Source: Acidithiobacillus sp. YTS05 (lineage in GTDB: Bacteria > Pseudomonadota > Gammaproteobacteria > Acidithiobacillales > Acidithiobacillaceae). Taken from it: DNA of 64,000 nucleotides. Below, one piece after another: positions 56,898 through 64,000 of this stretch. Each line of letters starts with the position of its first letter. Within the stretch, counting starts at the first letter, position 1. A program made the position numbers and the translations under genes. The DNA is taken from NCBI RefSeq assembly GCF_024396695.1, contig NZ_CP094359.1:372001-436000 (forward strand), read 5' to 3'. A model generated the notes under the pieces. That model searched no databases. It saw only the letters and a list, made by a program, of their open reading frames with translations, and was not told the origin of the DNA.

Positions 56898-57908
56898 ATG
56901 GCTGAAGTTGGCGAGCTGTTGTGTCCGCAGAATTACGAAATCGAAACGACCGGTGCGCATTCCGCCCGCGTCAGTTTGGGTCCTCTAGAACGTGGTTTTG
57001 GGCACACTCTCGGTAATTCACTGCGGCGGATCCTCCTTTCCTCGCTGAAAGGGGTTGCAGTTACCGAGGTCGAAATCGAGGGCGTCCTGCACGAATACGC
57101 CAGTCTGGAAGGGGTGCAGGAGGATGTCGTGGATATTCTCCTGAATCTGAAGCAGCTGGCGATCCGTAGTAACCGTCAGGAGTCGCAGACCATTACCGTG
57201 CGCAAGCGCGGACCGGGGCCCGTCACCGGCGCCGATATCGTCGCCGAGCATGGAGTCGAGGTAGCGAATCCAGGGCACGTTATCGCGACCATTACCCGGG
57301 ACGTCGAGATGGTGATGCATTTGCGTCTCGACTTTGGTCGCGGCTATCAGGCGGCCGCGACGCGCTTGCGTGATCACGAAAAGCGGATCGGTGTGCTGGC
57401 TCTCGATGCCAGCTTTAGCCCGGTGCGTCGTGTCAGTTTTCAGGTAGAGAGTGCCCGGGTGGAACAGCGTACCGACCTTGATCGCCTGATTCTTGACGTC
57501 GAAACCAATGGGACAATCGAGCCCTTGGCTGCCATTCAGGAGGCGGCCCGCATACTCCGGCAGCAGTTGGACGTGTTTGTTGGCGGCGAAATGCCCGCCG
57601 TAGAAGAGCTGGGGAAAGTTGCTGTGGTCGAGGATCTGATGCCTCTGCTGGAACGGCCGGTGGATGATCTCGAGTTGACCGTGCGTTCGCTGAATTGTCT
57701 CAAGGCCGAGGATATCTTCTATATCGGTGATCTGGTGCAGAAATCGGAAAATGAGCTCTTGAAGGCGCCGAATCTTGGTCGCAAATCTCTGACAGAGATC
57801 AAGGAAATCTTGGGCGGCAAGGGCCTATCTCTGGGGATGCGGCTGCAGAATTGGCCGCCCGAGGGCTTACCACCGCTGGGTAATAAAGATGCCGTCGAGG
57901 CAGACTGA
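56898..57908 (+). CDS. rpoA: RNA polymerase alpha subunit
   Basis: RpoA forms the dimer that nucleates polymerase assembly. The 336-residue product has the N-terminal domain ([33 protein letters not shown]) and the C-terminal domain ([46 protein letters not shown]), which binds UP elements and activators. ATG 56898 lies 22 bp after rpsD. The length is close to E. coli (329). Confidence 0.98.
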   Translation: MAEVGELLCPQNYEIETTGAHSARVSLGPLERGFGHTLGNSLRRILLSSLKGVAVTEVEIEGVLHEYASLEGVQEDVVDILLNLKQLAIRSNRQESQTITVRKRGPGPVTGADIVAEHGVEVANPGHVIATITRDVEMVMHLRLDFGRGYQAAATRLRDHEKRIGVLALDASFSPVRRVSFQVESARVEQRTDLDRLILDVETNGTIEPLAAIQEAARILRQQLDVFVGGEMPAVEELGKVAVVEDLMPLLERPVDDLELTVRSLNCLKAEDIFYIGDLVQKSENELLKAPNLGRKSLTEIKEILGGKGLSLGMRLQNWPPEGLPPLGNKDAVEAD

Positions 57909-57940
57909 GTCGTTACTTTTTATTTGGGGAGTGTGACGTC

Positions 57941-58312
57941 ATGCGTCATGGCAATAGTGGAAAAAAACTGAATCGTAACAGCAGCCATCGGCGGGCAATG
58001 TTCGCGAACATGATGGTCTCGCTTTTTGCGCACGAGCGCATCGTCACCACCTTACCCAAGGCCAAGGAACTGCGGCGCTTTGCCGAGCCGATGATTACCC
58101 TGGCCAAGGAGCCTACGGTGGCGCGGCGGCGTTTGGCGTTTTCTCGTCTTCGTGATCGCGCGGCGGTAGTCAAACTCTTTGATGAACTGGGCCCGCATTA
58201 CAAGGCAAGGCCTGGTGGCTATCTGCGTATCGTCAAGTACGGGTTTCGTGCGGGTGATAACGCGCCGCTCGCAATCGTTGAGCTGGTGGATCGCGAAGCC
58301 AGCGCTTCCTGA
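57941..58312 (+). CDS. rplQ: 50S ribosomal protein L17
   Basis: L17 is the last gene of the alpha cluster. The 123-residue product has [57 protein letters not shown] and [26 protein letters not shown]. coli L17 is 127 residues. A strong terminator follows 20 bp after the stop, ending the 31-kb ribosomal/polymerase block. Confidence 0.97.
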   Translation: MRHGNSGKKLNRNSSHRRAMFANMMVSLFAHERIVTTLPKAKELRRFAEPMITLAKEPTVARRRLAFSRLRDRAAVVKLFDELGPHYKARPGGYLRIVKYGFRAGDNAPLAIVELVDREASAS

Positions 58313-58332
58313 CGGGGCGGCGTCCCGCAACG

Positions 58333-58366
58333 GGGCTGGGAGCCTGGCGGCTCTCAGCCCTTTTCT
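58333..58366 (+). terminator. Strong terminator ending the ribosomal block
   Basis: A 12-bp stem (58333-58344 with 58349-58360, loop TGGC, one G-T pair) is followed by TTTTCT. It ends transcription from rplQ. Its 3' half overlaps the stop and last codons of the convergent uvrA gene; the reverse strand has no T-run after the stem, so it acts in one direction only. Confidence 0.88.
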
Positions 58367-61167
58367 GCTTCTACTGCCAAGTGTCGTGCCAGATAGTGGC
58401 CGGTATGGGAATGTTGCGCCGTAATCAGTTGTTCCGGAGTGCCTTTGGCGATGATCTGACCCCCTCCACTGCCGCCTTCCGGTCCGAGATCTACCAGCCA
58501 GTCGGCGCTTTTGATGACGTCGAGATTGTGCTCGATGACCACCACGCTGTTACCGGCGTCAACGAGCTTCTGTAGTACGCTCAGCAACATCGCGATATCG
58601 TGAAAGTGCAGGCCGGTGGTCGGTTCGTCGAGGATGTAGAGGGTGCGACCAGTGTCCCGACGGGAAAGCTCGCGCGCGAGCTTCACCCGTTGCGCCTCGC
58701 CGCCAGAAAGGGTGGTCGCGGACTGACCCAGTTGAATATAACCAAGACCTACGTCGAGCAAGGTTCCTAGTTTACGGGCGATACTTGGTACGGCGGCGAA
58801 AAAATCCGCAGCCTCCTCGACCGTCATCTGCAACACATCGTGGATGGACTTTCCCTTGTAGTGGATCTCCAGGGTCTCGCGTTTGTAGCGCCGTCCGTGA
58901 CAGACGTCGCACTCGACATAGACGTCGGGGAGAAAGTGCATTTCCACCCGTAAGACGCCTTCGCCTTCGCAGGCCTCGCAGCGCCCACCTTTCACATTGA
59001 AGCTGAAACGACCTGGCCCATAGCCGCGCGCGCGGGCCTCGTTGGTGCCGGCAAAGAGCTCCCGCACGGCAGTGAACAGCCCGCTATAGGTCGCCGGATT
59101 GCTGCGCGGGGTGCGGCCGATGGGGCTTTGATCGATGGAGATGACCTTGTCGAGATGCTCCAAGCCGAGGAGCTGCTCATATGGGGCGGGGGTGAGATGG
59201 CTGTTCATCAGCCGGCGAGAGCAGGCCGGGAAAAGGGTGTCGTTGATCAGCGTGGATTTGCCGGATCCACTGACCCCGGTGACACAGGTGAAGAGCCCGA
59301 GGGGGATTTCCAGAGTTACGTCGCGCAGATTGTGTCCACGCGCGCCGACGAGCCGTAAGATCCGCTCGTTGTCTGGCGGACGGCGACGTTCGGGCGTGGC
59401 GATACAAAGTTCTCCGCGCAGGTATTTCCCGGTTAGGGAAGCGGCGCTACGGGCCACGCTTGCCGGATGACCGCTGGCCACCACCTCGCCGCCATGCACG
59501 CCAGCAGCGGGGCCCATATCGACCAGATAATCGGCGGCGCGGATGGCATCCTCATCATGTTCGACCACGATTACGGTGTTGCCCAGATCGCGCAGGCGTT
59601 TCAGGGTCTGCAGCAAGCGATCGTTGTCCCGTTGGTGCAGGCCGATGGAAGGCTCATCCAGAACATACATGACGCCGACCAGGCCGGCACCAATTTGGGA
59701 GGCGAGACGAATGCGCTGTGCTTCGCCACCGGACAGGGTCTCGGCGGAGCGATCAAGGGTCAGGTAGTCGAGCCCGACGTCCATGAGAAACTGCAGGCGA
59801 TCATGGATCTCCTTGAGGATCCGCTCGGCGATGACCGCTTCCTTGCCAGCAAGCTGGAGATCTTCGATAGAGCGCACGGCCTTGCCGATCGACAGGGCGG
59901 AAAACTCGTGCACGGCGAGTGCACCCACGCGCACCATGCGCGCCTCGGAACGCAGGCGACTACCGCCGCAGTCGGGGCAGGGCAGGCGCCCCATGAAGCG
60001 CAGGATCTCCTCGCGTAACAGTTGCGATTGCGTTTCGCGCAGACGTTTTTCCAGGACGGGGATGACTCCGGAGAAACGCTGGGTTTCCGCTTTGCCGTTA
60101 CGTCCACGGATCGCCAAGGGCTCGGAGAAACCGTGCAGAAGAATATCCTGCACCGTATCAGGTAGTTCCTTCCAGGCGCTTTCCAGAGAAAAATCCAGGC
60201 GTTGGGCCAGGGCGTGCAACACTGGATGCATATCATTCTGGCGTTGTCGCCAGGGCGCAATCGCACCATCGGCAATGCTCAGCGCTGGGTTGGGGATGAT
60301 CAATTGGGGATCGAAGATGTTGATTTCACCGAGCCCATCGCAACGAGGGCAAGCGCCTGCCGGGTTGTTGAACGAAAAGAGCCGGGGTTCGAGGGCCGGG
60401 AAGGATCGGCCACATTGGTGGCAGGCGTGGCGGGCAGAGAAAAAATGTTCCTTTTCTTCGTCCAGATTGACCACGATCGCCTCCTCGTCACCCATGGCCA
60501 TCGCGCTCTCCAGCGATTCTGCCAGACGTCCCCGAACATCGTCGCGCAGAATCAGGCGATCGACCACCGCTTCGATGCGGTGTTTGCGTTTGGGATCCAG
60601 CACCGGGGGCTCTTCCAGCTCACAGAGTTGTCCATCGACGCGCGCGCGCACCAGACCACGGGCGCGTAATCCCTGGAAAATCTCCTCGTGGCTGCCCTTA
60701 CGATCGCGGAGTACGGGAGCCAGAACCAGGATGCGGGTGCCACTCTCCCAGCTGAGGATCTGATCGAGCATCTGGGCGATGCTCTGGCTTTGAATCGGTT
60801 CGCCACAGCACCACGGCGTACCCACGCGGGCATAGAGCAGGCGCAGATAATCGTGAATTTCGGTGACGGTACCAACCGTGGAGCGCGGATTGTGGGAGGT
60901 CGATTTCTGTTCGATGGCAATGGCAGGCGACAGTCCCTCAATGGCATCGACATCGGGCTTGCCCATCAGGGAAAGAAACTGCCGCGCATAGGCCGAAAGA
61001 CTCTCCACATACCGGCGCTGCCCTTCGGCGTAGAGGGTATCGAAGGCCAGCGAGGACTTGCCAGAGCCGGAGAGGCCGGTAATCACGATGAGTTGATCGC
61101 GGGGCAGGCGCAGGCTGATATTTTTGAGATTGTGCGTGCGGGCACCGCGAATTTCGATATGATCCAT
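58354..61167 (-). CDS. uvrA: Excinuclease ABC subunit A (UvrA)
   Basis: UvrA is the damage-sensing ATPase of nucleotide excision repair and loads UvrB. The 937-residue product has the two ABC-type ATPase halves: Walker [16 protein letters not shown] at about residues 31-45 and a second, [15 protein letters not shown], in the C-terminal half. Zinc fingers are seen as [38 protein letters not shown] and CEACEGEG with [12 protein letters not shown] signature motifs [12 protein letters not shown] and [12 protein letters not shown] are both present. It is divergent from ssb, as in many bacteria, and convergent with rplQ. Confidence 0.98.
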   Translation of the reverse strand: MDHIEIRGARTHNLKNISLRLPRDQLIVITGLSGSGKSSLAFDTLYAEGQRRYVESLSAYARQFLSLMGKPDVDAIEGLSPAIAIEQKSTSHNPRSTVGTVTEIHDYLRLLYARVGTPWCCGEPIQSQSIAQMLDQILSWESGTRILVLAPVLRDRKGSHEEIFQGLRARGLVRARVDGQLCELEEPPVLDPKRKHRIEAVVDRLILRDDVRGRLAESLESAMAMGDEEAIVVNLDEEKEHFFSARHACHQCGRSFPALEPRLFSFNNPAGACPRCDGLGEINIFDPQLIIPNPALSIADGAIAPWRQRQNDMHPVLHALAQRLDFSLESAWKELPDTVQDILLHGFSEPLAIRGRNGKAETQRFSGVIPVLEKRLRETQSQLLREEILRFMGRLPCPDCGGSRLRSEARMVRVGALAVHEFSALSIGKAVRSIEDLQLAGKEAVIAERILKEIHDRLQFLMDVGLDYLTLDRSAETLSGGEAQRIRLASQIGAGLVGVMYVLDEPSIGLHQRDNDRLLQTLKRLRDLGNTVIVVEHDEDAIRAADYLVDMGPAAGVHGGEVVASGHPASVARSAASLTGKYLRGELCIATPERRRPPDNERILRLVGARGHNLRDVTLEIPLGLFTCVTGVSGSGKSTLINDTLFPACSRRLMNSHLTPAPYEQLLGLEHLDKVISIDQSPIGRTPRSNPATYSGLFTAVRELFAGTNEARARGYGPGRFSFNVKGGRCEACEGEGVLRVEMHFLPDVYVECDVCHGRRYKRETLEIHYKGKSIHDVLQMTVEEAADFFAAVPSIARKLGTLLDVGLGYIQLGQSATTLSGGEAQRVKLARELSRRDTGRTLYILDEPTTGLHFHDIAMLLSVLQKLVDAGNSVVVIEHNLDVIKSADWLVDLGPEGGSGGGQIIAKGTPEQLITAQHSHTGHYLARHLAVEAEKG

Positions 61168-61196
61168 GCCGTTTGCTTTGTTGGCCGTCAGAATGG

Positions 61197-61228
61197 GATA
61201 GTATACGGGCTATCGGGACGCGCGTCCC
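61197..61228. promoter_or_regulatory. Paired dyads in the uvrA-ssb divergent region
   Basis: Two inverted repeats lie in the 81-bp gap between the divergent uvrA and ssb starts: GATAG-N8-CTATC (61197-61214) and the perfect 14-bp palindrome GGGACGCGCGTCCC (61215-61228). The second lies about 20 bp before the ssb ATG and can form a hairpin in its leader. No CTGT-N8-ACAG LexA box of the E. coli type is present. Confidence 0.4.
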
Positions 61229-61248
61229 CGGTCATCAGGAGAGAAATC

Positions 61249-61701
61249 ATGGCGGGAGTGAATAAAGTCATACTACTCGGGCACTTGGGGCGTGATCCCG
61301 AGATGCGCTATCAGCCCAGCGGCGGGGCCATTGCCAATCTCAATCTGGCCACGTCGGAAACGTTCAAAGATCGCGAGGGCAATCGCCAGGAGCGCACGGA
61401 GTGGCACCGCGTGGTGTTGTTTGGGCGCACCGCGGAGATTGCTGGTGAATATCTGAAAAAAGGTAGCATGGCCTACGTCGAGGGACGCCTGCAGACGCGC
61501 AAATGGACCGATAAGGAAGGCCAGGAGCGCTATACTACCGAGATTGTGGGTGATCGCCTGCAACTGGTGGGCGGGCGCGGTGGCGGCACCGCAAACTTCG
61601 ACGACGGTCAGCAAGAAAGCTATGCTGCTCCGCAAAGCGCGGCCAAGAGCTCTTCGCGCCCTCCGGTGGAGCAGTTTGAAGATGATGACATACCGTTCTG
61701 A
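61249..61701 (+). CDS. ssb: Single-stranded DNA-binding protein
   Basis: SSB coats single-stranded DNA during replication and repair. The 150-residue product has the OB fold ([37 protein letters not shown], then [39 protein letters not shown]), a Gly/Gln/Ser-rich linker and the conserved acidic tail DDDIPF that binds partner proteins. ATG 61249 follows CAGGAGAGA; the frame is open upstream through uvrA antisense sequence, which is ignored. It is divergent from uvrA. Confidence 0.97.
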   Translation: MAGVNKVILLGHLGRDPEMRYQPSGGAIANLNLATSETFKDREGNRQERTEWHRVVLFGRTAEIAGEYLKKGSMAYVEGRLQTRKWTDKEGQERYTTEIVGDRLQLVGGRGGGTANFDDGQQESYAAPQSAAKSSSRPPVEQFEDDDIPF

Positions 61702-61784
61702 GGTGTAATTTTTTAGGATAGGTAAACAAATAGCGCAAGGTCTCGCCTGCCGCTGGGTCAAAATCTTGATAACTTATTGTAAAG

Positions 61785-61812
61785 TTGCGTCCATCGCGAA
61801 TCGGCGTATCAT
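61785..61812 (+). promoter_or_regulatory. Possible promoter for the LOV-GGDEF-EAL gene
   Basis: TTGCGT (61785-61790) and TATCAT (61807-61812) have a 16-bp spacer in the 241-bp gene-free, AT-richer stretch between ssb and the next gene. It leaves a leader of about 125 nt. A weaker match than the tRNA or rpsL promoters. Nothing else was seen in this gap. Confidence 0.3.
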
Positions 61813-61942
61813 ATTGAATGTTCGGTAGGCTCGTCTATATTCCTACAGGTTGACGGACGGGTCTTTCTGTTTCTTGGTCGTCGTGAAAAACGATTTTAGC
61901 CCTTTAGAAAAGGGTGAGTGGTGGGAGTAGGAGTTCCGTAGA

Positions 61943-64000
61943 GTGCGCGGTTTATCATGTAATCCAGTGGTGCCCGAGGCAGCAGAATCCGCTTTGCCTT
62001 TGGTTGAATCCTTATGCCTGCTTGCCGAGCGCATCGTTCCCGGTGCGCTGGCGACAGTAATGCTGCTGGGAAGGGAAGGGGAGCTCCGCCTGTACGCCGG
62101 GCCCAGTCTTCCTGAAGGACTGCGGGAGCGCTTCGATGGCTTGCGTGTGATCGAAGGCAACGGCTCCTGTGTCAGCGTCGTTCTCAGCGGTGAGAAGGTT
62201 TTGGTGCACAATGCAACCCAAGACGAGCGTTGGCTGCGGCTACACGAACTTGCCCGTGCGTTGCAGATCCGCGCCTGCTGGTCGGTACCGATTCGAGATC
62301 CTCTCGGCCAGGCAGTTGGCAGCTTTGCCCTCACCAGTTTTCGGGAAGGTACGCCGACAACAGAGCAGGAGAGATTGCTGGAGGGAATTGCCGCAGTAGT
62401 CGCGCAATTCCTTTTCCAGCCCTCCGTGGATGGACGGGATCGCAGCTTTGCCGCGGCATTGCGTTCGATCAGTGAGGGTGTACTACTGACGGATGCAGAG
62501 CAAAACATACTGTATTTCAACAACGCATTTGCCGAGATAACGGGCTACGGTCTGGCCGAACTGATCGGCAAGAATTGCCGCATCTTACAGGGGCCAAAGA
62601 CTGCGGCCGAAACCGTCGCGCGGATACGCCAACACCTGGATGCGGGACAAGCCTACAGCGGAGAAATTCTCAATTATCGCAAAGATGGCAGTTCATTTTG
62701 GAACCAACTGTCGATCAATCCAATACGCGACCAGCAGGGGCAGTTGGCCCAGTTTGTGAGTGTGCAGCGGGATATCAGCGAGGAGCGCCAACAGCGCGAG
62801 GCACTGCGTCTTTCCGCACAGGTGTTCGAGGCCCAGGAAGGCATCATGATAACCGATGCGGAACAGCGCATCGTGCGCGTGAACCGGGCGTTTACGCGGC
62901 TGACGGGTTATGCCGAAAGTGACGTCTTGGGACTGACTCCACAGATTCTGCACTCCGGGCTACAGAACGGTAATTTTTACGAGCGGATGTGGGAAAAGCT
63001 GCATCGGGACGGCGAGTGGCAAGGAGAAATCTGGAATCGTCGGAAAAATGGTGACTTGTTCCCCGAATTTCTCCAGATTCGGGCGGTGCGCAATAACGCG
63101 GGAGAAATAACCAACTATATTGGTTACTTCCATGATCTTACCCATCAGAAGGCCCGTGAGGCCGAGCTGGAGAAAATGGCACTGCACGATCCGTTGACGG
63201 GTCTCATGAACCGACGGGCACTGGAGGAAGAACTGCCCCGAGCGCGCGCCCGGGCAGACCGTAGTGAACGTCTCTTGGCTCTGGTCGTGCTCGATCTGGA
63301 CGACTTCAAGGAAGTCAACGATCGCATTGGACATGACCGTGGTGACGCCGTGTTGCAGCGGCTCGCGCAGCGTTTGCAGGATTCGTTGCGACACTCGGAT
63401 GGCGTCGTCAGAATCGGTGGTGACGAGTTCATTCTGCTGCTCGAAGGGTTGCGTGATGTTGACCAGCTGGAGAGTGTGTTGCGCAAGGTCAACTCTGCGG
63501 TGGAAAAGCCATTAGTGCTGGAATCGGGTGAGCAGATTCATATTCAGGTGAGTATGGGAGTGAGTATTTATCCACTCTCTGCCAACAGTAACCTGGAGTT
63601 ACTGCTGCGAGAAGCCGATCAGGCGATGTTCGAATCCAAGCGCAACAAGGAAACTCGGAATGCACCGTGGGCATTCTGGAGCCCAGACGAAAGTGCCCAG
63701 AGCCTCTATCCATTGCGGATGCTCTTTCGCGCCGGCGGCTTGCAAAGCTGGTACCAGCCGATTTGGGATCAACGAGCGAAACGGGTCGTTGGTTTGGAGG
63801 CATTGGCACGTTTGGTGGATGAGGACGGCAAGGTCTGGGGACCGGGTGACTTCCTGGGGCAGCTCAGCGAAAAGGATATTTTTTCTTTAACGGAGCAGAT
63901 GCTGCGAAAGGCCATCCTCGATTTGCAGGCCCTCGAGCGGGAGGGGCAGGTCTACTGGGTATCGGTCAACATCGATCCCCAGGTACTGGGTACTGCCTGC
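61943..64000 (+). CDS. GAF-LOV-PAS-GGDEF-EAL c-di-GMP protein, partial
   Basis: At least 686 residues, cut by the window end. A GAF domain (about 15-165, with GNGSCVSVVLSGE and RACWSVPIRDPLG) is followed by a PAS domain of LOV type (about 168-285), a plain PAS (about 287-405), GGDEF (about 406-575) and the start of EAL. The LOV motif is GKNCRILQG with Cys212; flavin contacts N244, N254 and Q275 are spaced 32, 10 and 21 residues, exactly as C450, N482, N492 and Q513 in oat phototropin LOV2. The cyclase site RIGGDEF (492-496) and the inhibitory RxxD (483-486) are intact. EAL starts with GLEALARL (619-621) and a VSVNID segment. GTG 61943 follows TAGGAG with 9-bp spacing. Blue-light control of c-di-GMP is inferred. 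Confidence 0.88.
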   Translation, partial: MRGLSCNPVVPEAAESALPLVESLCLLAERIVPGALATVMLLGREGELRLYAGPSLPEGLRERFDGLRVIEGNGSCVSVVLSGEKVLVHNATQDERWLRLHELARALQIRACWSVPIRDPLGQAVGSFALTSFREGTPTTEQERLLEGIAAVVAQFLFQPSVDGRDRSFAAALRSISEGVLLTDAEQNILYFNNAFAEITGYGLAELIGKNCRILQGPKTAAETVARIRQHLDAGQAYSGEILNYRKDGSSFWNQLSINPIRDQQGQLAQFVSVQRDISEERQQREALRLSAQVFEAQEGIMITDAEQRIVRVNRAFTRLTGYAESDVLGLTPQILHSGLQNGNFYERMWEKLHRDGEWQGEIWNRRKNGDLFPEFLQIRAVRNNAGEITNYIGYFHDLTHQKAREAELEKMALHDPLTGLMNRRALEEELPRARARADRSERLLALVVLDLDDFKEVNDRIGHDRGDAVLQRLAQRLQDSLRHSDGVVRIGGDEFILLLEGLRDVDQLESVLRKVNSAVEKPLVLESGEQIHIQVSMGVSIYPLSANSNLELLLREADQAMFESKRNKETRNAPWAFWSPDESAQSLYPLRMLFRAGGLQSWYQPIWDQRAKRVVGLEALARLVDEDGKVWGPGDFLGQLSEKDIFSLTEQMLRKAILDLQALEREGQVYWVSVNIDPQVLGTAC

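Noticed and set aside
61843..62523. Open frame of 226 codons antisense to the GAF-LOV part
   Set aside because: The + strand frame has complete domain matches; the antisense sequence is Ser/Arg-rich noise.

Overview
The window is chromosomal DNA from a Gram-negative proteobacterium. RND metal efflux with an outer-membrane channel, an OmpA-like protein, UbiB, and the tRNA-tufB-secE-nusG-rplKAJL-rpoBC order all point that way. Inference: the GC-rich sequence, the protein character and zinc-type (C+) copies of S4, S14, L36 and adenylate kinase suggest an Acidithiobacillus-like acidophile. Genus is not proven from the sequence alone.

Layout. (1) Positions 1-7.4 kb are accessory: a broken IS5-type transposase, a 14-bp tandem repeat, a promoter with the 19-bp spacer and dyad typical of MerR-family (CueR/MerR) control, then a Met/Cys/His-rich small membrane protein, a TolC-type channel, a CusB-type adaptor with a heavy-metal-binding motif, a CusA-type pump with the three copper methionines, and a Met-rich exported protein. 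(2) 7.6-13.5 kb on the + strand: ffh, rpsP-rimM-trmD-rplS, an unknown helical protein, a DNA alkyltransferase and xerD, closed by a terminator. (3) 13.5-16.7 kb on the - strand: an unknown protein, a thioredoxin-TPR chaperone (CnoX type) and an HtrA/Deg protease. (4) 16.7-23.7 kb on the + strand: a membrane protein, then glyA-nrdR-ribD-ribE-ribBX-ribH-nusB and a Sel1-repeat protein. (5) 23.7-26.6 kb on the - strand: ubiB-lapA and ompA.

(6) 26.7-58.4 kb is an uninterrupted translation/transcription supercluster, all on the + strand: tRNA-Tyr, -Gly, -Thr, tuf, tRNA-Trp, secE, nusG, rplKAJL, rpoBC, rpsLG, fusA, a second tuf, the S10, spc and alpha operons, secY-adk-infA-rpmJ, rpsMKD, rpoA and rplQ, ending at a strong terminator. 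Control sites seen are a promoter before the tRNAs, an L10 leader, a hairpin/attenuator region between rplL and rpoB, and a consensus promoter before rpsL. (7) 58.4-64 kb: uvrA (- strand) divergent from ssb (+), then a large signalling protein cut off by the window end: GAF, PAS/LOV, PAS, GGDEF, EAL.

The most notable find is this last protein. Its first PAS domain carries the photoactive-cysteine motif of LOV blue-light receptors, with flavin-contact residues at exactly the spacings of plant phototropin LOV2, fused to c-di-GMP synthesis and breakdown domains. No CRISPR array, prophage or rRNA gene was seen.
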